DNA from: Henriciella sp045287255
GTDB taxonomy: Bacteria > Pseudomonadota > Alphaproteobacteria > Caulobacterales > Hyphomonadaceae
Reading direction: 5' to 3'
Length of the DNA stretch: 64,000 bases
NCBI RefSeq assembly: GCF_045287255.1
Contig: NZ_CP137142.1
Coordinates: 1,550,001 to 1,614,000, forward strand
Shown: one piece after another, positions 53,701-60,782 of the stretch
How positions within the stretch are numbered: the stretch's first letter is position 1
How the letters are laid out: each line of letters begins with the position of its first letter
The notes under the pieces: generated by a model
Databases searched by the model: none
Seen by the model: the letters and a program-made list of their open reading frames with translations, nothing else
What the model was told of the DNA's origin: nothing
Translations under genes and position numbers: made by a program

Positions 53701-54206
53701 AAAGCGCCCAGCGCAAGGCCTGTAAGCAGGACAGTTTCGTCAGGTGTAGACGCACTGCCCTCTGCGCCAGAGGATAGCGCCTGAAAGCTCATACCGACTG
53801 ATTTCAGCTGAAGCGCAATATAAGGCAGACTTCCGGCAACGGCGGCCAGTGTTGCAACGGCTGCAACCGTCCGGCTCTTACCATAGCGGGCCGACAGAAA
53901 GTCCGAGAGTGAGGTAATGCTCTCTCTCTGCACGATCCGGCCAATTCGGCGGATGAACCCGGGCATCAGCGTAAAGACGAGGATCGGTCCCAGATAGATC
54001 GGCAAATAATCCCACCCGCTGGATGCAGCTGTCCCAACAGCCCCGAAATACGTCCACGATGTACAATAGACCGCCAGAGCGAGCGCATAGACGGTTGGAC
54101 TTTGTGAAAAATCAGGCTTTTGGGCTTGCTGGTCCCGCCGCGCAGCGATCACGAAGAGCAGCGCCATATAGAGCGCACCACAGAACAGGATTAGCCAAGC
54201 GGGCAT
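50733..54206 (-). CDS. crbS: SSS-domain hybrid sensor histidine kinase (CrbS-like)
   Basis: About 1157 residues: a sodium:solute symporter domain with about 13 helices (residues 1-490), a linker/STAC-like part, a PAS domain (around 650-750: MLENISQGISVVDHEQHLVAWN), a coiled segment, HisKA with AAASHDLLQPLNAARL, an HATPase (ILRNFISNARRYTQSG, DTGPGIPEERL, GAGLGLSVAQRIAELL) and a C-terminal receiver (CVDDEKPILESLEMLLS, VADYELN). CrbS-type kinases sense acetate and signal to CrbR. ATG 54206 with GGGAGA at good distance; 54212 is also possible. Confidence 0.92.
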   Translation of the reverse strand: MPAWLILFCGALYMALLFVIAARRDQQAQKPDFSQSPTVYALALAVYCTSWTYFGAVGTAASSGWDYLPIYLGPILVFTLMPGFIRRIGRIVQRESITSLSDFLSARYGKSRTVAAVATLAAVAGSLPYIALQLKSVGMSFQALSSGAEGSASTPDETVLLTGLALGAFAILFGARYADTTRHNAGLMQVLAFEAIVKLVALIAVCALSVTMLTGFGGGAPELAPSPFAVEGLSGRFMTITLLSMAAMICLPRQFHVAMIERRNDRDNARSRWMFPLYLVVTTIVVIPITMAGLSLLPAGTSPDIYVLQLPLSQGDGMLAMLVFLGGFSAASGMVIVSTVALSTMVTNDLIVPTLMRTGRFTDVTGASGARLVTLRRIVVIVLILLAYFYYRFAGSEALASIGLLSFAAAVQFAPALIGAVYWRGGQRLGVIFGLSCGVLVWAYTLFLPALIGHDMMAASVPVLLDPHALFGFSFGDPLTHGVIWSLGLNTLLFVFISMRVAERLRDRVQAAAFTGRGGDRSIASNTALSSIEAVSPNGLKTLSARFLSPDAVENAFAAFEKETGVLASGDEPADWRLVQRTERLLASALGASSARVVMTSAIGGVDVALPEILSILDMQTRAERFDRHMLQSMLENISQGISVVDHEQHLVAWNTAYVDLFNYPDDLVRVGQPIAELIGHNLQSGWIDGDPAAEAQRRIDFMRAGSVHVYERQNPDGRFIRITGHPMPGGGYVTTFTDITEDRAREAALREANEQLEARVQERTRELSEASLALDAARQEAEAANASKTRFLAAASHDLLQPLNAARLFLGALQGPNSGDPDKIADVVAKADRSIQSADELLKGLLDISRLDHDAIKPGLTDLPIGPLLEDLVDEAEPMATKAGLEIRLVPSRLIVETDPEFLKSILRNFISNARRYTQSGAILVGARPRGDNVRLEVWDTGPGIPEERLPYLFDEFRRFEDMDNLGLRGAGLGLSVAQRIAELLETEIKVRSIVGKGSVFSVEVPRVRRVPQKPRQEAHPMAGAPVHLKGLRVLCVDDEKPILESLEMLLSAWDCHVVVVSSPKAFDQAIATQSFDAMVADYELNSDRTGLDLIEAFQTQSGLVDRTILVTAHRAEAVHERAKSLGVKVEGKPIAAGTLRRFLETIRSQPSQAAE

Positions 54207-54293
54207 CGTCATTCTCCCACGCTATCATGGCGCACGCCCATGTCGATGGCCTAGTCAGCCCTTAGTCGTAGATATGGATTTAGAGATCATGAT

Positions 54294-54361
54294 CCACCCG
54301 CTCCCCCTCCCAACCGCCCGCAGAGGCTACCCTTGGGGTGGTTGGGAGGGGGAGCGGGTGG
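54294..54361. repeat. Perfect 22-base inverted repeat, 24-base loop
   Basis: Left arm 54294-54315 begins CCACCCGCTCCCCC and right arm 54340-54361 ends GGGGGAGCGGGTGG; all 22 bases pair. The right side has no T run, so it is not a standard terminator. Its size fits a REP- or palindromic-element-like repeat. Confidence 0.8.
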
Positions 54362-54489
54362 CACAAGCCATAGAAGATACCCAAATCAACGAACACAAAT
54401 GCGCCTGCGGCCCGGTTCATGTGAGCGCTTAAAGCGCGATACGGAACCCACTTATCGTCTGTGTGGCGAAGCCACTTAGCAGGCGCATA

Positions 54490-54519
54490 AAAAGAGGGCG
54501 GCCTTTCAGCCGCCCTTTT
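54490..54519 (-). terminator. Intrinsic terminator after actP
   Basis: On minus, AAAAGGGCGGC and GCCGCCCTCTTTTT flank a six-base loop, directly downstream of the actP stop at 54545. Strong G:C stem with a U tract. Confidence 0.85.
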
Positions 54520-54544
54520 GGAGTTTACCCTTGGGAGGGGTGTC

Positions 54545-56323
54545 TTATTCGGCAGGCATTGGCGCCATGCCTGCGTCAGCCTCACCATGTGGCTGGCGCG
54601 TGCCCGGTACCCGGATATCCTCGACGAGGTCCTGAATATCCTGCGGTGGAGGGGCTGTGACCAAGGCGGTGACAATGCCCAGGGCTCCAGCGGCCCACAT
54701 GAAGACAAAGCCAATACCTTCTGGAGATACGCCAAACAGATACTGATCCGGTGTACCGCCACCAAACTTGAAGTAGTAGATATAGGCAAAGGTCGAAACG
54801 AGGCCGAAGACCATGGAGGCAATCGCACCTTCCTTATTCATCCGCTTCCAGAAAATACCCAGGAAGATGATCGGGAAGAGCGAGGCCGCCGCAAGACCGA
54901 AGGCAAAGGCCACAACCTGTGCCACAAAGCCGAGCTGTCCGGCGAAGATGCCGAGGAGACCAGCGGCCACAACAGCCCCAGCCGCTGCGAAACGCGCCAC
55001 CAGCAATTCGGTACTGTCATTCATCTCCGGGAAGAAGGTGCGTCGACAGAGGTCATGACTGACCGCAGACGAGATCACCATCAGGAGCCCCGCCGCCGTG
55101 GAGAGCGCTGCGGCTAAGCCACCGGCAACCACGAGCCCGATGACCCATCCCGGCAGATTGGCAATCTGCGGGTTCGCCAGCACGAAGATATCACGGTTTG
55201 GAACAACCTCATTCTCGATACCGTCTGGTGCATTCGGACCACGGTATTGCATGATGCCGTCACCGTTTTTGTCGTCATAGCTGAGCAGTCCGGTTTTTTC
55301 CCAGGTCTTATACCACTGTGGAACTGGCTTGCCGCCATCGGCTGCAATCGCTGCCGCTTCAGCTTCATAGTCAACGCCATCCTGAATGTAGGTCGCTTCA
55401 TTGACGCTATCGATGAAGTTGATCCGGGCAAAAGCGCCAACTGCAGGAGCGGTTGTGTAAAGCAGTGCGATGAAGACCAGCGCCCACCCTGCAGATACAC
55501 GGGCATTCTTGGCTGAAGACACCGTGAAGAAGCGAATGATGACGTGTGGCAGACCCGCGGTGCCGAACATCAGCGCCCCGGTAATCGCGAACACGTCGAA
55601 CATACTCTTATTCGTACTGGTATATTCCAAGAAGCCTAAATCGGTCACCGTCTTGTTGAGCTTATCTAGCATGGCAACATCTTCGCCTGCTGCATTGCCG
55701 ATAAAGCCAAGCTGCGGGATCGGATTGCCCGTGATGATCATCGACATGAAGATCGCCGGAACCGTGTAGGCAAAGATCAGAACGCAGTACTGAGCGACCT
55801 GTGTATAGGTCACGCCCTTCATGCCACCGAACGTCGCGTAGACGAACACGATGCCCATCCCGATCAGGATGCCGAGGTTGAAGTCAACGCCAAGGAAGCT
55901 TGAGAAAGCCACACCAACGCCCTTCATCTGTCCGGCAATGTAGGTGAACGAAACAAACAGGGCGCAAAGCACCGCGATCAGGCGGGCGGCGTTGGAGTAA
56001 TAGCGGTCACCCACGAAATCCGGCACGGTAAACTTACCAAACTCACGCAGGAATGGCGCGAGCAGAACGGCGAGCAGAACATAGCCGCCGGTCCAGCCCA
56101 TCAGGTAGACAGAGCCACCATAGCCCAGGAAGGCAATCAAACCTGCCATGGACAGGAAAGACGCCGCAGACATCCAGTCCGCAGCGGTCGCCATACCATT
56201 CACGGTTGGATGCACGTCATGGCCAGCAACGTAGAAATCATCGGTGGAACCGGCTTTCGCCCAGATCGCAATCCCGATGTAAAGCGCAAACGTCGTAACG
56301 ACGAAGAACATGGTCCAATCCAT
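54545..56323 (-). CDS. actP: Acetate/cation symporter, ActP type (VC_2705 family)
   Basis: 592-residue sodium:solute symporter with about 13 membrane helices. Typical motifs: DDFYVAGHDVHPTVNGMATAADWMSAASFL near the start, VFVYATFGGMKGVTYTQVAQY, and AALSTAAGLLMVISSAVSHD. A periplasmic loop near residue 348 holds DDKNGDGIMQY, which resembles an EF-hand calcium loop. It co-occurs with a DUF4212 partner, which marks the VC_2705 subfamily. Imports acetate or a related short acid for acs. It starts 4 bases after the partner gene. Confidence 0.92.
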   Translation of the reverse strand: MDWTMFFVVTTFALYIGIAIWAKAGSTDDFYVAGHDVHPTVNGMATAADWMSAASFLSMAGLIAFLGYGGSVYLMGWTGGYVLLAVLLAPFLREFGKFTVPDFVGDRYYSNAARLIAVLCALFVSFTYIAGQMKGVGVAFSSFLGVDFNLGILIGMGIVFVYATFGGMKGVTYTQVAQYCVLIFAYTVPAIFMSMIITGNPIPQLGFIGNAAGEDVAMLDKLNKTVTDLGFLEYTSTNKSMFDVFAITGALMFGTAGLPHVIIRFFTVSSAKNARVSAGWALVFIALLYTTAPAVGAFARINFIDSVNEATYIQDGVDYEAEAAAIAADGGKPVPQWYKTWEKTGLLSYDDKNGDGIMQYRGPNAPDGIENEVVPNRDIFVLANPQIANLPGWVIGLVVAGGLAAALSTAAGLLMVISSAVSHDLCRRTFFPEMNDSTELLVARFAAAGAVVAAGLLGIFAGQLGFVAQVVAFAFGLAAASLFPIIFLGIFWKRMNKEGAIASMVFGLVSTFAYIYYFKFGGGTPDQYLFGVSPEGIGFVFMWAAGALGIVTALVTAPPPQDIQDLVEDIRVPGTRQPHGEADAGMAPMPAE

Positions 56324-56327
56324 AACC

Positions 56328-56591
56328 CTATCCTTTCACGCCGAATTTCTTCTCAAGGCGGTTCATCGCGTAGCAATAGTACCCAATGAGGCCGAGGAAG
56401 ACGTAGATCGCGCCTTGTTGCGCAAACCAGAAGCCGAGCGGCGCACCGCCGATCGAGACTTGATCCAGGACATCCCGGAAGAGAATGCCAGCGCCGTAAG
56501 ACGCGACAAACCAGATGACGAGAAGTGTAATGGTCAAACGAACCGTCGCCGCCCAATACCCTTTCGTATCGATTTCATTGATATCTTGCAC
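56328..56591 (-). CDS. DUF4212 small subunit of the acetate symporter
   Basis: 87 residues with two membrane helices (about 16-33 and 56-76), a typical ATVRLTITLLVIWFVASYGAGI and the LGFWFAQQGAIYVFL motif. DUF4212 proteins are always just before a VC_2705-type sodium:solute symporter and probably assist it. GTG at 56591 with GGAGG upstream. Four bases separate it from actP. Confidence 0.9.
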   Translation of the reverse strand: MQDINEIDTKGYWAATVRLTITLLVIWFVASYGAGILFRDVLDQVSIGGAPLGFWFAQQGAIYVFLGLIGYYCYAMNRLEKKFGVKG

Positions 56592-56673
56592 TTTGCAGGT
56601 CCTCCCCTGTCATTATCTTGGACGGCCTTTGCCGCAGATACAGGGTCGGGGAGAATGCCGCCTTTGCGTAGAC

Positions 56674-56685
56674 GGACTTTGGTCT
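56674..56685 (-). promoter_or_regulatory. Candidate acetate-regulon operator before DUF4212-actP
   Basis: Reads AGACCAAAGTCC on minus, one of three AGACyAAAGTCy sites in this island; 83-94 bases upstream of the DUF4212 GTG and overlapping the stop codon of the small membrane gene. A binding site for the CrbR-like regulator is inferred, not shown. Confidence 0.4.
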
Positions 56686-56890
56686 AAGCCTCGTCTGAGC
56701 CCGGTTTTTCAGCTTTGAAAGCGCGCCATTCGCGCCAGCCGCTATACATGAGATAACCAGCAATCAGCAGGCCGCCCGCAAGATATAGCTCACGAAAGCC
56801 AAGTCCCGGCTCTACCAGCGCATTGGCCATGCGAAAGGCAAACAAAAGCGCCATAAGAATACCCAGCGCAATCATGATATGATGTTTCAT
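56684..56890 (-). CDS. 68-residue membrane protein of the acetate island
   Basis: Two predicted helices (MIALGILMALLFAFRMANAL and YLAGGLLIAGYLMYSGW) and a charged C-terminus (REWRAFKAEKPGSDEA). I do not know the family. It is in line with DUF4212-actP, and a near-perfect copy of the shared motif lies upstream at 56952, so it may belong to the same regulon. Possibly an accessory of the symporter. Confidence 0.6.
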   Translation of the reverse strand: MKHHIMIALGILMALLFAFRMANALVEPGLGFRELYLAGGLLIAGYLMYSGWREWRAFKAEKPGSDEA

Positions 56891-56951
56891 ACTATCGTCT
56901 CCTTCCGCTGTTTAGAGACTGGCGCGTGTCAGGACATCGCGCAAGCAGGCG

Positions 56952-56963
56952 AGACTAAAGTCT
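56952..56963. promoter_or_regulatory. Candidate acetate-regulon operator (perfect palindrome)
   Basis: AGACT-AA-AGTCT is a perfect 5-bp-arm palindrome 62-73 bases before the 68-residue membrane gene. It differs from the site at 56674 by two bases (C for T). Also close to the ArfB stop (56971), so it lies in a short gap between genes. Confidence 0.4.
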
Positions 56964-56970
56964 TATCAGC

Positions 56971-57402
56971 TCAATCGTCAGATTGAACTTTACCACGAAG
57001 GGATTTCACCTCGCTGCGCACTTTCTTGGCCTTCAGACGGCGCCGCACCGCCCCTTTTGTGGGCTTTGTTGCGATCCGGCGTTTGGGTGGCTTGGCCACG
57101 CCGCGCACCATCTCTGCTAGACGTTTACGCGCGGCTTCGCGGTTCAAGGCCTGTGAACGATGATCCTTGGCTTCGATGATGATGTCACCATCCTTGGTCA
57201 GGCGTGATCCAAAACGACGGCAGAAACGCGCTTTTACGGCTGCCGGCAAGGCGCTTGCCTCAACATTCCAGCGCAACTGGACGGCAGTGGACACTTTGTT
57301 GACATTCTGCCCGCCCGGACCGGAGGCGCGCACGAATTGCTCGACCAGTTCCCATTCGGGAATGGACAGCTCATCGGTCACCTTGATTGCCCCGCTCTGC
57401 AA
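56971..57402 (-). CDS. arfB: Ribosome rescue peptidyl-tRNA hydrolase ArfB
   Basis: 143 residues. The GGQ catalytic motif is in RASGPGGQNVNKVST near residues 29-36, followed by a basic C-terminal tail (KRRIATKPTKGAVRRRLKAKKVR) that enters the ribosomal mRNA channel. ArfB releases stalled ribosomes without a stop codon. The sequence and length fit YaeJ/ArfB rather than full release factors. Confidence 0.95.
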   Translation of the reverse strand: MQSGAIKVTDELSIPEWELVEQFVRASGPGGQNVNKVSTAVQLRWNVEASALPAAVKARFCRRFGSRLTKDGDIIIEAKDHRSQALNREAARKRLAEMVRGVAKPPKRRIATKPTKGAVRRRLKAKKVRSEVKSLRGKVQSDD

Positions 57403-57517
57403 GCTGAAGCCTCCGTTCAGTTAAAGTTCAGCCTGTGAGTGGCAGCTTACATCCAAGGCTGGAAAGGATCTGACAGGATTGTCCTGTTTGCTCCGTCCCT
57501 AACCGAAGGAGGTGACT

Positions 57518-58387
57518 ATGACCATCCTCACGAAACTTGTGGCCGGTGTTGCTGCATCTGCCTTGAGCTTTGCCACCCTGGCCCCTGCGGCCATGGCGAC
57601 CAAGCCTGATAATGGGCGTTTTACCCATGCTTCGGAACGCCCGCAGAATCGCGAGGCTCGTAGCGAACGCCGTCAGGAAAGACGGGCGGAGCGACGGTTT
57701 GAAGAAAGACGTTCAGAACGGCGTGATGACCGCCGAGCAGAGCGCCGTGAAGTTCGTCGCGACGAAAGACGTACGGAAAGACGCCAAGAACGCCGCGCAG
57801 AACGTAGAGATGAACGACGCGCGGATATAAGAGAAGAACGTCGAACCGAGAGACGCGCCGAGCGTAGAGAAGAGCGGCGCGCAGATAGACGAGAGGAACG
57901 CAGAGCGGAGAGACGTGCGGACCGCCGGGACGATCGGCGTTATGAGCGCCGTCAGGAAAGACGCGCGGAGCGGCGCTATCGTGATCGTGTCGAGAACCGC
58001 CAGATCAGACGGCACGCCTATCGGGATGGCTATCGCGATGCCCGGCGTCACTACCGCCATTCAGGCTATCGCTATCACACACCACGGCGCCACTATTACA
58101 GTCGTCCACGGCATTATCGGCCATACTATGCTAGGCCTCATCATAGCCGCGTGATCTATGGACGGTATCACCGCCCGCACTACCACTATACCCCGCGGTA
58201 TCGCATTGGTGGCTATTATGGTTACCACCAGCATACGGTGATCCTGAGTGATTATTGGGCCTATGGTCTCTACGATCCACCACATGGGTATCACTGGGTC
58301 CGTGACCATGACACGGGCGATGCTATCCTCGCCTCTGTCGCTACCGGTGCCATCATCGGCCTGATCATCGGAGCCTTGGCAAACTAA
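57518..58387 (+). CDS. RcnB-like exported protein with Arg/Glu repeat region
   Basis: 289 residues. After a signal peptide (MTILTKLVAGVAASALSFATLAPAAMA) come about 120 residues of Arg/Glu/Asp repeats (ERRAERRDERRAD, ERREERRADRREERRAERR), probably one long charged helix, then a Tyr/His/Arg-rich stretch (about 160-240), and a C-terminal RcnB-like end DPPHGYHWVRDHDTGDAILASVATGAIIGLIIG. RcnB in E. coli is periplasmic and affects nickel/cobalt. The histidine-rich middle could bind metal. AGGAGGTGA is a near-perfect ribosome site. Confidence 0.85.
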   Translation: MTILTKLVAGVAASALSFATLAPAAMATKPDNGRFTHASERPQNREARSERRQERRAERRFEERRSERRDDRRAERREVRRDERRTERRQERRAERRDERRADIREERRTERRAERREERRADRREERRAERRADRRDDRRYERRQERRAERRYRDRVENRQIRRHAYRDGYRDARRHYRHSGYRYHTPRRHYYSRPRHYRPYYARPHHSRVIYGRYHRPHYHYTPRYRIGGYYGYHQHTVILSDYWAYGLYDPPHGYHWVRDHDTGDAILASVATGAIIGLIIGALAN

Positions 58388-58408
58388 CCAGATAGCAACC
58401 AAAACAGA

Positions 58409-58437
58409 AAAGCCTGCTTTCACGAGCAGGCTTTTTT
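58409..58437 (+). terminator. Intrinsic terminator after the RcnB-like gene
   Basis: AAGCCTGCT and AGCAGGCTT arms around a six-base loop, then six T in a row. Typical rho-independent terminator 20 bases after the stop. Confidence 0.9.
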
Positions 58438-58456
58438 CTTGCGTGAATAGTAAGAA

Positions 58457-58533
58457 TGGCGACCCCTGCAGGATTCGAACCTGCGACCGTCCGCTTAGAA
58501 GGCGGGTGCTCTATCCAGCTGAGCTAAGGGGCC
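58457..58533 (-). tRNA. tRNA-Arg (TCT)
   Basis: 77-nucleotide cloverleaf on minus: acceptor GGCCCCT pairs with AGGGGTC, D-arm GCTCAGCTGGATAGAGC, loop CTTCTAA with anticodon TCT, and T-arm GCAGGTTCGAATCCTGC. CCA is encoded at 58459-58457. Decodes AGA/AGG arginine. Next to the complex I gene and tRNA-Pro on the same strand. Confidence 0.97.
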
Positions 58534-58545
58534 GAACCAAAAGGA

Positions 58546-58851
58546 TCAGTGCGTCCAGGGTTGCTTCCTGTCAAACGCGAAATTCTCTGAATAGGATTTT
58601 ACCAAACGTTTTGTCTCGCGCGGCTCTTCAACCGTGAAGGTCAGTTCTTCGCGCTTGGCATAGGCAATGGCCTGCTCACGCGTATCAAAATGCAAGCGAA
58701 CCTGTCCGGTTGTATCATCAATGCTGGTCCAGCCCATCAAAGGGTCAACGCTGCGACTTCCACCATTGGTAAACTCGAGCACCCACTCCCTGGTTTTACC
58801 GCGCCCGGACTGCATGGCTGTTTTAGCAGGCTTGTAGATACGGGCGTCCAT
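58546..58851 (-). CDS. Complex I accessory subunit, NDUFS4-like
   Basis: 101-residue ETC complex I subunit of the NDUFS4/NUYM type, shared by alphaproteobacteria and mitochondria. It opens MDARIYKPAKTAMQSGRGKT and has the core GWTSIDDTTGQVRLHFDTREQAIAYAKRE and FAFDRKQPWTH. The ATG at 58851 follows tRNA-Pro by 20 bases; a longer in-frame reading would run through the tRNA and is rejected. It lies between two tRNA genes on the same strand, likely in one transcript. Confidence 0.93.
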   Translation of the reverse strand: MDARIYKPAKTAMQSGRGKTREWVLEFTNGGSRSVDPLMGWTSIDDTTGQVRLHFDTREQAIAYAKREELTFTVEEPRETKRLVKSYSENFAFDRKQPWTH

Positions 58852-58871
58852 AGAAACCTCCGGGGACAAAA

Positions 58872-58948
58872 TGGTCGGAGCGAGAGGATTCGAACCTCCG
58901 ACCCCCTGGTCCCAAACCAGGTGCGCTACCAGGCTGCGCCACGCTCCG
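58872..58948 (-). tRNA. tRNA-Pro (TGG)
   Basis: 77 nucleotides on minus: acceptor CGGAGCG pairs with CGCTCCG, loop TTTGGGA with anticodon TGG, T-arm GGAGGTTCGAATCCTC, and encoded CCA (58874-58872). Reads CCA/CCG proline codons. groES and groEL nearby use CCA for most prolines. Confidence 0.97.
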
Positions 58949-58985
58949 GACTCCCGATATACTTTGGGTTTTTTGAACCGCAACC

Positions 58986-59423
58986 CTATTTTGCTGTGCG
59001 ACGCAGTGACCGGAATGTCGCATCGGCTCTGGCAGCCAGCTTTCCCCCGTCAATCAACAGATCTGCGCTGACTTGGACGATACCATTTTCTGCAGAAAGC
59101 ACGACTGGATGGGCTTCCAGCCAGTCATGCAGACGCACAGTTTCATAGAAATGCATGGTCAGTTTAAGCGTCACGGACATTTTTTGGGTGGCATTCCAAA
59201 CCGCAACAGCGAGCGAACGGTCAGCAAAAGCGCTGGCCATCCCCCCATGCAGAAAGCCCATCCCATTGCAATGGCGGTCCAGGACGAACATGCCTGAACG
59301 CAGGTCACCCTTGGCACTCGTCATGTAAACGGGACCATTATGATTGGTGAACCGTCCGCGAGAGGACGACAGGACGAAGCCATCTGGAACACGAAGATGA
59401 TCGGGCAGGTCCGATTCGCGCAT
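58986..59423 (-). CDS. PaaI-type thioesterase
   Basis: 145-residue hotdog thioesterase. The active-site segment GMGFLHGGMASAFADRSLAVAVW and VTLKLTMHFYETVRLHDW match the PaaI/acyl-CoA thioesterase group, and the aspartate in FADRS may be catalytic. Substrate unknown. Its ATG overlaps the DUF192 stop (TAATG), so the two are co-translated. Confidence 0.9.
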   Translation of the reverse strand: MRESDLPDHLRVPDGFVLSSSRGRFTNHNGPVYMTSAKGDLRSGMFVLDRHCNGMGFLHGGMASAFADRSLAVAVWNATQKMSVTLKLTMHFYETVRLHDWLEAHPVVLSAENGIVQVSADLLIDGGKLAARADATFRSLRRTAK

Positions 59424-59890
59424 TACTCTTCAGTGTCAGTATTACCAAAGATCGGATGAATAACGGTGTCCATCGGCTCAATCCCAAGCTCGGCCGCGCG
59501 CCCGCCATTCAGCTCAAGAACCGCTTTAACTGGAATACCTGCTGAAATAGTCCGCAAAGAGCCGGGCACGGTGTTACGCGCAATCATCTCAATCGTACCA
59601 TCTGTGGAAATGAAGAGCATGTCGAGCGAGATCAGTGTATTCTTCATATACATCGCCGGATCGCGTGGCTGGGCGAAATCGAACAACATGCCCGCATCGG
59701 CGTCCATGCTCTCGCGGTTCATCAGGCCATAACTGATTTCTTCCTGATCATCGGCAATTTCGACCGTGAACGTATGCGAACCTTCATCGGTTTCAATTGT
59801 GAGCGGCGTGACCTGCATAGGATCGGCATGCGCTGCCAGTGAAATGGCAGAAAGAGCAAGGGCTACAGCGGCAGAATGAATGTATCTCAT
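59423..59890 (-). CDS. DUF192 exported protein
   Basis: 155 residues with a signal peptide (MRYIHSAAVALALSAISLAAHA) and the DUF192 core (EISYGLMNRESMDADAGMLFDF, PAMYMKNTLISLDMLFISTDG, AVLELNGGRAAELGIEPMD). The fold is known; function unproven. The periplasmic copy in a short operon with a PaaI thioesterase is unremarkable; the region upstream (59891-59940) is short. Confidence 0.92.
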   Translation of the reverse strand: MRYIHSAAVALALSAISLAAHADPMQVTPLTIETDEGSHTFTVEIADDQEEISYGLMNRESMDADAGMLFDFAQPRDPAMYMKNTLISLDMLFISTDGTIEMIARNTVPGSLRTISAGIPVKAVLELNGGRAAELGIEPMDTVIHPIFGNTDTEE

Positions 59891-59940
59891 ACGGTTCGAT
59901 TAACCGCCTGAGCAGCCTCAGGCAAGCAACAAAAAACGGC

Positions 59941-60453
59941 TCAATCGGCCTTAATCTGTTTGACGTTGAGTCCTTTATTGCCATTCGAGATGACAACATC
60001 CAAAGTCATACCCGGCTCAACTGTTTCCAATCCCGCACGCCTGACGGTCGTAATGTGCAGGAAAATATCTTCGCTCTGCCCCGTTCTGTTCACAAAGCCA
60101 AAGCCTTTGACGTTGTCGAACCACTTAACAGTGACAGCCTCAAAAACTACAGCACTGCCGCGGCGCTCTGAAACCATCGAGCGTTCCATCTCTATGATAT
60201 GAGCGACCTGCCACCCCTTCTCCCGAAGCTCTATATTGCACACAATGCGTGCGCCTTCATCGACAAGGTTCTCACCATAGGCCCGTAAACAGGAGACATG
60301 CAGCATGACATCGCCATCGATGCTGACGCTTTCGACAGTCTCAGGAATGATGAAGCCAAAGCCCTTGCTGATATCAAACCATTTGACATGGCCGATCATT
60401 CGCACCGCTTCGGGCTCGTTAATCATATCAGGATTTGTTTCAGCAGTGCTCAC
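59941..60453 (-). CDS. Two-domain cold-shock protein
   Basis: 170 residues with two CSD domains: GHVKWFDISKGFGFIIPE (residues 21-80) and VTVKWFDNVKGFGFVNRTGQSEDIFLHI (about 105-168). The first lacks the usual RNP2 HIS/FVH (it has DVMLHVSCLRAYG). Such double cold-shock proteins bind single-stranded RNA or DNA and are common in alphaproteobacteria. GTG at 60453 with GGGGC upstream; ATG at 60426 is possible. Confidence 0.92.
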   Translation of the reverse strand: MSTAETNPDMINEPEAVRMIGHVKWFDISKGFGFIIPETVESVSIDGDVMLHVSCLRAYGENLVDEGARIVCNIELREKGWQVAHIIEMERSMVSERRGSAVVFEAVTVKWFDNVKGFGFVNRTGQSEDIFLHITTVRRAGLETVEPGMTLDVVISNGNKGLNVKQIKAD

Positions 60454-60550
60454 TCAACGCCCCTTATTGCCCAATATCTAAACATGGACTCACGTAAAGT
60501 CACCTACAAGGCGAACATGTCAGACATTTTTCTAGTGAATGGTGGCAAAC

Positions 60551-60625
60551 TGGCACTCCCTAGGGGAATCGAACCCCTCTTTCCAGGTTGAAAACCTGGC
60601 GTCCTAACCGATAGACGAAGGGAGC
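60551..60625 (-). tRNA. tRNA-Glu (TTC)
   Basis: 75 nucleotides on minus: GCTCCCT pairs with AGGGAGT (G-U at the tip), loop TTTTCAA with anticodon TTC, T-arm AGGGGTTCGATTCCCCT, encoded CCA (60553-60551). Decodes GAA/GAG. Separate from other tRNA genes in the window. Confidence 0.97.
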
Positions 60626-60743
60626 GCTCTGTTTGAACGGGCGATATAGCGGGGTGGGTTTTGCGTTGCAAGCATCTTCGTGCGTCGATGTGATATTTTT
60701 TGCAGAAAGCCCAAAAATCCTGAAAAGAATTGTTTCCAATGTG

Positions 60744-60772
60744 TTGACGCTCGCCCTACTGACACCTACTTC
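60744..60772 (+). promoter_or_regulatory. Promoter candidate for groESL
   Basis: TTGACG at 60744, 17 bases, then TACTTC at 60767. The -10 is a weak match, so a heat-shock sigma form is equally possible. The CIRCE element follows 11 bases downstream, where HrcA would block it. Confidence 0.4.
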
Positions 60773-60782
60773 CCCGCCATCG

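Larger units (their letters stand above)
54207..54544. other. Gap between crbS and actP
   Basis: 338 bases without a gene. It holds a perfect 22-base inverted repeat (54294-54361), then 120 bases in which I see nothing, and a terminator (54490-54519) that ends actP transcription. A crbS promoter must lie here. Confidence 0.6.

Noticed and set aside
54294..54361. Insertion sequence ends
   Set aside because: Only 24 bases lie between the arms and no target duplication or transposase is seen.
57680..57990. Possible CRISPR or tandem DNA repeat
   Set aside because: Short irregular units encode an Arg/Glu repeat in frame; there are no spacers.
58546..58983. Longer reading of the complex I subunit from 58983
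   Set aside because: It would read through tRNA-Pro; the family begins at the ATG at 58851.
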